A stretch of 9,404 nucleotides of DNA from Thermoanaerobacterium sp. Its GTDB lineage: Bacteria > Bacillota > Thermoanaerobacteria > Thermoanaerobacterales > Thermoanaerobacteraceae. Below are positions 1 to 6,360 of this stretch, in pieces (the stretch's first letter is position 1; every line of letters begins with the position of its first letter). Both the position numbers and the translations under genes were made by a program. The DNA lies in the NCBI GenBank assembly GCA_029960905.1, contig JASBVU010000049.1, forward strand, positions 1-9,404, written 5' to 3'. Below the pieces are notes generated by a model. The model ran no database searches and was not told the origin of the DNA. It saw nothing but the letters and a program-made list of their open reading frames with translations.

Positions 1-1989
1 TATGTAAAAGGAGCTTTTACTGGTGCAGATAAAGAAAAAAGAGGTCTTATTGATGAAGCAGATGGAGGAGTTTTATTTTTAGATGAAGTACATCGTTTAC
101 CTCCAGAAGGTCAAGAAATGCTTTTCACATTAATGGATAAAGGAATGTACAGAAGAATGGGTGAGTCAGAAAATACAAGAAAAGCAAAGGTAAGGATAAT
201 TGCAGCTACAACCGAAGAACCGCAATCAGTCTTATTGCATACTTTTTTAAGAAGGGTTCCTGTTATAATTCAACTTCCAAGTTTGGAAATGCGAACATTG
301 AAAGAACGACTGATGTTTATATATCAATTTTTTTGGGAGGAATCTCGTCGTATTAAAGTGCCTATAAAAGTATCCAAAGAAGTTATAAAAGCCTTACTAT
401 TATACGATTGTCCAGGGAATATAGGTCAATTAAAGAATGATATTCGGCTTATATGTGCAAGAGCCTTTCTTGAATATATGATGTCTCCAAATACAGTAGT
501 TGAGGTGAAACTTTCAATACTTTCGCGTCATATTCAAGAAGGGTTATTTAAAATAAGAGATAATAAAAGAAACGAAAGAATAATAGCAGAAATTAATAAT
601 TATAAAGATAAAGATATAGTATTTGATGGATATAATACGGAACTTATGAATGAATTTAATGATAAACTTTTTATAGGTGATTATAAAACAGAAGATAATT
701 TTTATGAGATAATAATAAATAATTGGAAAAAATATAATGAAGAGGGATTATCTTCTGGGGAAATTAGAAAAAAAATAGAAAACCAGATTAAAGAATATTT
801 TGATAAGTATTTATTTCCCAGTGAGTCAGAACTTAACATTATTAATCGAGATGTAGTATTAAAATTTGTAAGTCCCAATATACTAGAAGCTGTTGAATTT
901 GCTTTAAATAGTGTAAAAGATAAATTTAAAGGGCTTATTGATCAACGAGTAACCTATACTATTGCACTTCATATTGCAACACTTTTAGAAAGATTAAAAA
1001 TGGGTACAGTAATATCTCATCCGGATAGAGAAAATATAGCAAAAGATTACCAATTTGAATATACTGCTGCAGAAGAAATAAAGGCGAAATTAGAAGAGAA
1101 GCTATATATAAAAATACCAGAAGATGAAATAGCGTTTATAGCTATGTTTTTGCATGCGTTAAGAATAGGTAGAAGAGATGAAAGCATTGGTGTATTAGTT
1201 ATAATGCATGGAGATTATGCGGCAAGCACAATGGCGAGTGTGGCAAATGCCCTTCTTGGGGTAGATCATGCAAAGGCTTTGGACATGCCTCTTAATGAAA
1301 AAGTTGAAGTTACCTTAAATAAAGCTATTAACATTGTTAGGCAAATAGATAGAGGGAAAGGCGTACTTATATTGGTAGATATGGGATCACTTACAACTTT
1401 TTCTGATATAATTTCAGAAAGAACGGGGATTATAACAAAAACGATAGAAATGGTAAGCACGCCCATTGTTATTGAAGCTACGAGAAAAGCTTTAATGCCT
1501 GATATGACTCTTGACGAACTGGTGCAAGAAGTTATAAGTTTGGGTTCTGCCATATATAGTAGTTGTAATAATAAAGTAATAGAATATACGCAAATAGATT
1601 TTGAAAATAATATACCTTTTTTAAAGAAAAACTTGATTAATATACTTGATAAAACGTTAACTTTCTTAAATCCCAATAAGGCATATAACATTCTAGAGAA
1701 TGTATTAAAAAATATATTATCGGATATTGGTTCTGATGTGGACGAAGAAATATTGATAAAGTTCTTATTTCATTGTTCATGTATGGTAGAAAGAATTATA
1801 AAAGGTGATAGTTTGCCTTATAATAATTTGAATTTTATTAAAAATAATCAAAGTGTTATGTTTGAACTTATAAAAAAACATTTTGAAATAGTAGAAGAAG
1901 TTTTTGGAATTTTAATTCCTGACACAGAAATTGCGTATATAGTAGAAATGATCAGCACATATTATGGCACGCTTTTGACTAAGAACTGA
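1..1989 (+). CDS. LevR-family sigma-54-dependent PTS regulator (5' truncated)
   Basis: The frame is open from base 1, so the gene begins upstream; the first ATG at 118 is internal. The visible 662 residues start inside the AAA+ domain with GAFTGA (residues 4-9), the sigma-54 contact loop. Walker B VLFLDEVHRL (24-33), an arginine-finger FLRR (about 82-85) and the GNIGQLKND segment (139-147) follow. Next come a PTS regulation domain (PRD1, about nt 870-1180, His codons at 970 and 1153), an EIIA-Man-like domain (about 1186-1540, VIMHGDYA with His codon at 1207), and PRD2 (about 1660-1965, FHCSCMVERI with His codon at 1771). The N-terminal DNA-binding and Walker A parts are outside the window. 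Members of this family activate sigma-54 promoters of EII-Man operons; HPr phosphorylation stimulates and EIIB phosphorylation of PRD2 inhibits (known for Bacillus LevR). A matching promoter and EII-Man genes follow directly. I see no room for the EIIB-Gat-like domain described between EIIA and PRD2 in LevR. Confidence 0.93.
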   Translation, partial: YVKGAFTGADKEKRGLIDEADGGVLFLDEVHRLPPEGQEMLFTLMDKGMYRRMGESENTRKAKVRIIAATTEEPQSVLLHTFLRRVPVIIQLPSLEMRTLKERLMFIYQFFWEESRRIKVPIKVSKEVIKALLLYDCPGNIGQLKNDIRLICARAFLEYMMSPNTVVEVKLSILSRHIQEGLFKIRDNKRNERIIAEINNYKDKDIVFDGYNTELMNEFNDKLFIGDYKTEDNFYEIIINNWKKYNEEGLSSGEIRKKIENQIKEYFDKYLFPSESELNIINRDVVLKFVSPNILEAVEFALNSVKDKFKGLIDQRVTYTIALHIATLLERLKMGTVISHPDRENIAKDYQFEYTAAEEIKAKLEEKLYIKIPEDEIAFIAMFLHALRIGRRDESIGVLVIMHGDYAASTMASVANALLGVDHAKALDMPLNEKVEVTLNKAINIVRQIDRGKGVLILVDMGSLTTFSDIISERTGIITKTIEMVSTPIVIEATRKALMPDMTLDELVQEVISLGSAIYSSCNNKVIEYTQIDFENNIPFLKKNLINILDKTLTFLNPNKAYNILENVLKNILSDIGSDVDEEILIKFLFHCSCMVERIIKGDSLPYNNLNFIKNNQSVMFELIKKHFEIVEEVFGILIPDTEIAYIVEMISTYYGTLLTKN

Positions 1990-2048
1990 CACACATATTG
2001 AGATAAATATTTAAAGACAGCTACACAAATAAAGTTTTTTAACATACA

Positions 2049-2088
2049 TTAGTGCTAATGCTTTAAAATAATAGCACTAATTTTTTTT
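2049..2088 (+). terminator. Rho-independent terminator of the regulator gene, possibly also an activator dyad
   Basis: A perfect 9-bp inverted repeat, TTAGTGCTA (2049-2057) and TAGCACTAA (2072-2080), has a 14-nt loop and is followed at once by eight T (2081-2088), 60 bases after the regulator stop. That is terminator architecture, though the stem is AT-rich. The same dyad is centred about 118 bp upstream of the start site inferred from the sigma-54 promoter, where LevR-type activators bind, so it may serve as DNA operator too. Confidence 0.6.
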
Positions 2089-2155
2089 CTATTGTATATA
2101 CTAAGCAAAGATTTTCTTGAGGAATTTTTAATTAGCATTCATATGACAAAATACT

Positions 2156-2171
2156 TGGCATGAAATTTGCT
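2156..2171 (+). promoter_or_regulatory. Sigma-54 (-24/-12) promoter
   Basis: TGGCATGAAATTTGCT matches the consensus TGGCACG-N4-TTGCW at every fixed position except one (C to T). The GG (2157-2158) and GC (2169-2170) elements are 12 bp apart, as required. Transcription should begin near 2182, giving a leader of about 48 nt before the first EIIA gene. The upstream neighbour is a GAFTGA-containing activator, which such a promoter needs. Confidence 0.9.
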
Positions 2172-2229
2172 AAAAAAATTAATAGAGATTTTAAAGAACC
2201 AACAATTATCATAATAAAGGGGTAATTTC

Positions 2230-2637
2230 ATGATAGGAATTTTAGTAGTTACACATGGAAATTTGGGCAAGGAACTTTTAAAAAGCGCAGAACTTATTGT
2301 GGGAAAGCAAGAACGAACAATGGCTTTAGGACTTTTTCCAGGTGATAATATTGAGGAATTAAAAGACAATATATTAAAAACAATTGAAATACTCGATGAA
2401 GGTGATGGGGTTTTAATATTTATAGATTTTTATGGTGGGAGTCCAGCAAATGCTACTATTATTAGTAGTAAAGATCTCGGGGAAAATGTAAAAGTCGAAT
2501 ATATAACGGGTGTTAATATGCCTATGATTATAGAAGCATTGACAATGCGAAAAATTTATAATTTAAGTAGTTTAAAAGAACATTGTATTGAGAGAGGAGT
2601 CTGCGGAATAAAAGATTTGCGAAAGTTGTATTTCTAA
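2230..2637 (+). CDS. PTS mannose-family EIIA component (first copy)
   Basis: This 135-residue protein matches a stand-alone EIIA-Man domain: ILVVTHGNLGKELL with the expected phosphorylated histidine at residue 9, then IDFYGGSPAN (65-74) where family members usually have DLFGGSP, then ITGVNMPM (92-99). It is a cytoplasmic phosphocarrier that takes phosphate from HPr and passes it to EIIB. The start has AAAGGGG at 2216-2222, seven bases before the ATG. It is the first gene after the sigma-54 promoter and is followed 33 bases later by an EIIB gene. The tyrosine in place of leucine in the DLFGGSP motif is a mild deviation. It shares the block HGN-x-GKELLKSAELI with the second EIIA at 5400, but the DNA has diverged, so the duplication is old. 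Confidence 0.95.
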   Translation: MIGILVVTHGNLGKELLKSAELIVGKQERTMALGLFPGDNIEELKDNILKTIEILDEGDGVLIFIDFYGGSPANATIISSKDLGENVKVEYITGVNMPMIIEALTMRKIYNLSSLKEHCIERGVCGIKDLRKLYF

Positions 2638-2670
2638 CCACAAAATAGTTTGTGAAGGAAGGCTGATGTT

Positions 2671-3147
2671 ATGGTAGATATTGTTTTGGCAAGAATTGAT
2701 GATAGATTAATCCATGGGCAAATCATGGCTTCTTGGGTACTGCATACCCAAGCTCAAAAAATTATTATTGTTGATGATGAAGTTTCCAATGATGTGTTTC
2801 TTAGCAAAGTAATAAAAATGGCAGCTCCTCCAGGTATAAAAGTAGAGATTTATAGCATTAAAGGGGCGATTCATGTCTTAAAAGAGAAGTTTGTTGATAA
2901 TGAAAAAGTAATATTATTAGCGAAGAGCCCTTCAACAATGTATTCTCTGATAGAAGGAGGAGTTAAATTGAAAGAAATAAATATAGGTGGTATGAGTGCA
3001 GGGCCAGGAAAGAAAATATTAGTTAAAAGTATTTTTGTCTCACTTGAAGAAAAAGAAATATTAAAAAATATCTTAACAAAAGGTATACCTGTTTATTTAC
3101 AGACTTTGCCTGATGACCCTAAGCTTAAGATAGACAAATATCTATGA
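2671..3147 (+). CDS. PTS mannose-family EIIB component (first copy)
   Basis: A 158-residue EIIB of the mannose/fructose/sorbose family. The N-terminal signature RIDDRLIHGQ contains the phosphorylated histidine (residue 15), and NIGGMSAGP (104-112) is the conserved later loop. The length is normal. EIIB is cytoplasmic, receives phosphate from EIIA and gives it to the sugar as it passes through EIIC/EIID; in LevR systems it also phosphorylates the regulator. GAAGGAAGG at 2654-2662 serves the ATG. It ends 248 bases before EIIC, an unusually long gap for this operon type, filled by a hairpin and a repeated leader. Confidence 0.95.
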   Translation: MVDIVLARIDDRLIHGQIMASWVLHTQAQKIIIVDDEVSNDVFLSKVIKMAAPPGIKVEIYSIKGAIHVLKEKFVDNEKVILLAKSPSTMYSLIEGGVKLKEINIGGMSAGPGKKILVKSIFVSLEEKEILKNILTKGIPVYLQTLPDDPKLKIDKYL

Positions 3148-3180
3148 TATTTGCAATATTAGTGATTAAAAGCAGAATAA

Positions 3181-3240
3181 GGTATTCCCTCTTTTTGTAA
3201 GTTGTGTTTATATAATATTTAACAAAAGAGGGGGAATTCC
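3181..3240 (+). promoter_or_regulatory. Long intercistronic RNA hairpin between EIIB and EIIC
   Basis: Bases 3181-3196 pair with 3225-3240: about 15 pairs including two G-U, with one T-T mismatch, enclosing a roughly 28-nt AT-rich loop. The core is CCCTCTTTT against AAAGAGGGG. The tail is only TTT, so it is a weak terminator at best. It could cause partial termination or protect or process the mRNA between the soluble and membrane PTS genes; the function is inference. Confidence 0.6.
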
Positions 3241-3287
3241 TTTGAAAGTATATAACTGAACCCCTTAATTTAAGGATTTTGGGGATT

Positions 3288-3387
3288 TGCAAAAGTTTAA
3301 AAATAATTTAAAACTGAAGGAGGTGACGGGGGTTTTTGTTCACAATAGGAACTGCAAAAGCCTAAAAAATAATTAAAATAAAGGAGG
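3288..3387 (+). repeat. Imperfect tandem repeat carrying two Shine-Dalgarno sequences upstream of EIIC
   Basis: Copy 1 (3288-3323) and copy 2 (3353-3387) each run from TGCAAAAG through an A/T tract of similar wording to AAGGAGG, offset by about 64-65 bases. Copy 2 supplies the working ribosome site, eight bases before the EIIC ATG at 3396. Copy 1 continues as AAGGAGGTGA, almost the full anti-16S complement, yet no ATG follows at a suitable distance. The only nearby frame is a 9-codon TTG-started one (3336-3365), which is poorly spaced. Confidence 0.6.
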
Positions 3388-3395
3388 ATGTAAAG

Positions 3396-4175
3396 ATGGA
3401 TCAACAAATTACTCTTAGTGCTGGACAGGCAGCTTTAATAGCTCTATGGGTAGCAATAGTAGAAGCACGTGCTCTTGGATACTCTACGTTAATGCTTCGC
3501 TTTACTCCTATGATGACAGGTTTGATAGTTGGCATAGTTCTGCATAATATTCCTACTGCTATGACTGTTACTGCTGCTATTCAACTAATTTACATGGGTT
3601 TAATTGCTCCAGGTGGTACAATGCCAAGCGAACCGGCTGTGGCAACTGCTATAGCAGTACCGGTCGCGATTTTGGCAAAGCTAAGTCCAGAAGCAGCAAT
3701 TGCTGTAGCTGTTCCTATAGGGCTTTTAGGTAGTTATCTTTATACTTTTAGGTTTTTTATTAATACCTTTGTCGTTCGTTTAGCTAATAAATTTGCAGAT
3801 CAGCTAAATGAGAGAGGTATAACTTTCTCTATTGTCGTTCTCCCCATCATTGTGAGTTTAGTTATCTTTTTTCCAACAATTTTCATTGCACTTTATAAAG
3901 GGACACCTTTAATAGCTGCATTAGTGAAAACAGTTTCTGCTGGCAAAGTTTTTCATATGTTGTCGGTTATAGGAGGAGGGTTGCCTGCGTTAGGAATTGC
4001 TTTGACATTAACTGTTATAGGGAAAAGAAAATTCGTTGTATTTTTCCTTCTGTCTTATTTTATGACAGTAATTTTGAAACCTCTTAATGTAAATACTGTA
4101 ACATATGCAGTCTTAGGGGGAATAATAGCTTATTTGTATGTTATGTTAGCTAGCCCGCAACAAGTCGAAGAATAA
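3396..4175 (+). CDS. PTS mannose-family EIIC membrane component
   Basis: A hydrophobic 259-residue protein with several membrane segments (for example about 36-57, 83-115, 143-166, 187-208 and 212-252). It has the EIIC-Man/sorbose signature around APGGTMPSEPAVATAI (71-86). Length and composition fit the family. EIIC forms the sugar-translocating channel together with EIID. The start is well set by AAGGAGG at 3381-3387. It is followed 25 bases later by EIID, the obligate partner. The only EIIC in the window, it must serve both EIIA-EIIB pairs if both work in transport. Confidence 0.95.
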   Translation: MDQQITLSAGQAALIALWVAIVEARALGYSTLMLRFTPMMTGLIVGIVLHNIPTAMTVTAAIQLIYMGLIAPGGTMPSEPAVATAIAVPVAILAKLSPEAAIAVAVPIGLLGSYLYTFRFFINTFVVRLANKFADQLNERGITFSIVVLPIIVSLVIFFPTIFIALYKGTPLIAALVKTVSAGKVFHMLSVIGGGLPALGIALTLTVIGKRKFVVFFLLSYFMTVILKPLNVNTVTYAVLGGIIAYLYVMLASPQQVEE

Positions 4176-4200
4176 AAATGATTAAGGAGGTAGATGAGAA

Positions 4201-5085
4201 ATGGGGACAAACGAAAAGAGTAAAGATTTAAGTACTGACCAGGCTAATGGTTTTCCAGAGAAGATTACTAAGAAAGATTTACACCGGGCTTGGTTTCGAT
4301 GGTGGTATGTAAATGAGATTCCTCATAATTATGAAACAATGATAGCTCCTTCATTTTTGTGGGCTATGATGCCTATTTTAAAGAAATTATATAAAAAGGC
4401 AGAAGATTTAAAAGAAGCATATAAAAGACACCTCCTATTTTTTAATACCCAATGTATCTGGGGAGGAGGTACTATACTTGGAATTACGATTTCTTTAGAA
4501 GAAGAGAGAGCTAAAGCAATAGCTGAAGGAAGAAAAGAAGAAGCCGTCACTCCTGAAGTTATTAATAATACAAAAGTTGGTTTGATGGGGCCGCTTGCGG
4601 GTATAGGAGATGCGATAGATTCTGGGACTGTTCAATATATTTTAATAGCTCTTGCTCTTCCTTGGGCACAAGCAGGCAATCCTTTGGGTGCTTTGATTCC
4701 GTGGGTTGCATTCGTTACAATAACATATCTTTACGGATTTTACTTTGTTAGGGCAGGGTATAGTTTGGGACGAGCTGCAGTAGCGGAGATAGTTAGTGGT
4801 AAACGCATAAGAAGCATCATAGATGGATTATCGGTTTTGGGTACCTTTATGATGGGCGTTTTAGCAGCTTCATATGTGAATGTAAGTACTCCACTTAAGT
4901 GGACTATTTCAGGGAAAGAATTTGTGCTTCAACAGATACTGGATAAAATATTACCTGGTATGCTACCTTTACTTGTGGTAATGTCAGTTTATTTATATTT
5001 CTCTAGAAAAGGATTGAAAATTATACAAGTGCTTATGTGGTTAATAGTTATCTTTGCTGTGTTAGGGTTTATAGGTATACTCTAA
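4201..5085 (+). CDS. PTS mannose-family EIID membrane component
   Basis: A 294-residue EIID. A cytoplasmic N-terminal half (about 1-125) includes ITKKDLHRAWFRWWY (22-36) and YKRHLLFFNTQ (74-84), both typical of the family. The hallmark GLMGPLAGIGDAIDSGT lies at 127-143, followed by membrane segments (about 144-183, 208-226 and 250-294). EIID is found only in mannose-class PTS and pairs with EIIC in the membrane. AAGGAGG at 4184-4190 precedes the ATG by ten bases. The first 20 residues are polar and do not look like a signal peptide. After its stop there are 314 bases without a gene before the next EIIA. Confidence 0.95.
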   Translation: MGTNEKSKDLSTDQANGFPEKITKKDLHRAWFRWWYVNEIPHNYETMIAPSFLWAMMPILKKLYKKAEDLKEAYKRHLLFFNTQCIWGGGTILGITISLEEERAKAIAEGRKEEAVTPEVINNTKVGLMGPLAGIGDAIDSGTVQYILIALALPWAQAGNPLGALIPWVAFVTITYLYGFYFVRAGYSLGRAAVAEIVSGKRIRSIIDGLSVLGTFMMGVLAASYVNVSTPLKWTISGKEFVLQQILDKILPGMLPLLVVMSVYLYFSRKGLKIIQVLMWLIVIFAVLGFIGIL

Positions 5086-5399
5086 TATTAAATATTAATG
5101 GTTTTTAAGAGTTAAAAATATAGACTTAATTGATATATTTTGTAATACATTAGTAGAATAATGAAAGATAAAATTTTAAAAGTTGACTATGATAAAATCG
5201 CAAATTGATAAACTTGTAATTCTCTGAAATTATAAGGGAGGAGGGATGCTTGTTTCTCCCTCTTACCTTGTTTAGGGATAAACATATATACTAAAAAACT
5301 TGAATGAAAGACAAGCTATTTAATTAAAGAGTGAATATGCTATGTATGAATGAAACATTTTAACGTTTAACGCCATTAAAAATAGAAAGAGGGGGAACA
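5086..5399 (+). other. Intergenic region between EIID and second EIIA
   Basis: No credible gene here. It holds a long hairpin at 5234-5269 and a tandem TTTAACG repeat at 5359-5372. The ribosome site of the next gene is AAAGAGGGGG, 5386-5395. I found no sigma-54 motif and no convincing sigma-A pair: TTGACT at 5183-5188 lacks a matching -10, and TTGAAT at 5300-5305 has only a weak one. The second EIIA is therefore probably transcribed by read-through. Confidence 0.5.
5234..5269 (+). promoter_or_regulatory. Long intercistronic RNA hairpin between EIID and second EIIA
   Basis: Bases 5234-5246 pair with 5257-5269 over 13 positions with one G-A mismatch and one G-U, closed by a 10-nt loop (5247-5256). 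The stem is GC-rich for this locus (GAGGGA against TCCCTC). The sequence after it is GTTTAGGG, without a T run, so it is a poor terminator and a better candidate for mRNA processing, protection or partial attenuation. It mirrors the hairpin at 3181-3240 on the other side of EIIC-EIID. Confidence 0.6.
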
Positions 5400-5822
5400 A
5401 TGAAAGAGAAGGCTATTTTGATTATTACGCACGGAAATTTTGGTAAAGAGTTATTAAAGAGCGCTGAATTGATTATGGGAGACCAAAAAGATGTAGTTGC
5501 ACTTGGACTTAATTTAGGGGATGATGTTGAATCATTACGGATGGACGTCGAAAAAATTGTTAAAGACAACCAAAAAGCGAATAAAGAAACAATTATTCTT
5601 GTAGATCTGTTTGGTGGAAGCCCATCAAATAGTGCTTTATCTATTTCAAAGCAATATGATGTAAAAATTTTGACAGGGGTTAATTTGCCAATGTTGATAG
5701 AAATGTTATCATCTAGGGATAATTATGATACAGAAGATTTGATTGAAATAAGCTATAAATCAAGTGTTGATGGAATTAAAAAATTAGGATACAAAATTAG
5801 TAAAAAGGAGGAAAATAACTAG
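5400..5822 (+). CDS. PTS mannose-family EIIA component (second copy)
   Basis: A 140-residue EIIA-Man domain. ILIITHGNFGKELL places the phosphorylated histidine at residue 11; VDLFGGSPSN (68-77) is the canonical form of the motif altered in the first copy; LTGVNLPM (91-98) follows. By eye it is roughly half identical to the first EIIA, so it is a divergent paralogue and not a recent duplicate. The 3' end carries the AAGGAGG (5805-5811) used by the next gene, only two bases apart, so the pair is translationally linked. It could serve the same EIIC-EIID, a second substrate, or signalling to the regulator; sequence alone does not decide. Confidence 0.94.
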   Translation: MKEKAILIITHGNFGKELLKSAELIMGDQKDVVALGLNLGDDVESLRMDVEKIVKDNQKANKETIILVDLFGGSPSNSALSISKQYDVKILTGVNLPMLIEMLSSRDNYDTEDLIEISYKSSVDGIKKLGYKISKKEENN

Positions 5823-5824
5823 AA

Positions 5825-6328
5825 ATGGGAGAAATACTTTTTGCTAGAGTGGATGATAGATTAATTCATGGCCAGGTTATGACTAAATGGTCAAAAGGAT
5901 TTGGTTGTAATGCTGTTTTTGTAATTGACAATAATCTTGCGAAGGATGAATATATGAAAAGTATTTATTTAATGTCAGCTGCGACATCTAATTTAGCGGT
6001 AAAAATACTTGGCGTGGACGAAGCAATCTCGTTATGGAATAATGATAAGTTTGGGAATTACAGAGTTATTTTGCTTTACAAAGATATTGCTACAGTGAAA
6101 GAATCTATTACTAAAGGCTTGCCTATAAAAAAGTTGAATGTAGGAGGACTTGCTAAAAGTCCAGAGAAAAAATTTGTGATTCCGAGTGTTAGTTTAAAAA
6201 AGGAAGAAGCGGAGATGCTGTGGGAATTGGCAAATAATTTTGATGTCGAGGTATTTTTTCAAACACTTCCAGAAAGCAAAAGAGTTAACTTAGACGCTGC
6301 TCTAAAGCTATTTGGAATAAATATGTAA
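5825..6328 (+). CDS. PTS mannose-family EIIB component (second copy)
   Basis: A 167-residue EIIB with the signature RVDDRLIHGQ (phosphorylated histidine 15) and NVGGLAKSPEKK (105-116). The length is normal and the active-site region is intact, so it should be functional. Outside the signature it differs much from the first EIIB (IIBs at 2671 and 5825 share mainly the N-terminal motif, the NxGG loop and the QTLP near the end). It starts two bases after the second EIIA, using a Shine-Dalgarno inside that gene. Next downstream, 32 bases away, is the Ldh_2-family dehydrogenase, which links this second pair to the catabolic half of the operon. Confidence 0.94.
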   Translation: MGEILFARVDDRLIHGQVMTKWSKGFGCNAVFVIDNNLAKDEYMKSIYLMSAATSNLAVKILGVDEAISLWNNDKFGNYRVILLYKDIATVKESITKGLPIKKLNVGGLAKSPEKKFVIPSVSLKKEEAEMLWELANNFDVEVFFQTLPESKRVNLDAALKLFGINM

Positions 6329-6360
6329 GTTTAGATACAGTGATAGAAAGGGTGATGTTA

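Noticed and set aside
1266..1691. 141-residue reading frame on the minus strand
   Set aside because: It lies wholly inside the EIIA-like and linker part of the regulator and shows no domain of its own; it is a shadow.
118..1989. ATG at 118 as the start of the regulator
   Set aside because: The frame is open from base 1 and encodes GAFTGA and Walker B before 118, so the true start is upstream of the window.
5083..5097. AT-only palindrome at the EIID stop codon
   Set aside because: TAATATT-A-AATATTA is a perfect dyad but all A/T with a one-base centre in an AT-rich genome, so likely chance.
5161..5208. 15-codon ATG frame in the EIID-EIIA gap
   Set aside because: No ribosome binding site precedes it and there is nothing recognisable in the peptide.
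5183..5220. TTGACT as -35 of a promoter for the second EIIA
   Set aside because: No acceptable -10 at 16-18 bp; the TGTAAT at 5215-5220 is 26 bp away.
5246..5275. Nine-codon frame starting in the hairpin, as a leader peptide
   Set aside because: The purine run before the ATG is part of the stem, spacing is too short, and no codon bias suggests attenuation.
6340..6360. GTG at 6340 as start of the Ldh_2 gene
   Set aside because: The Shine-Dalgarno AAAGGGTGA lies downstream of it, at 6347-6355, and suits ATG 6361; the extra residues do not match the family N-terminus.
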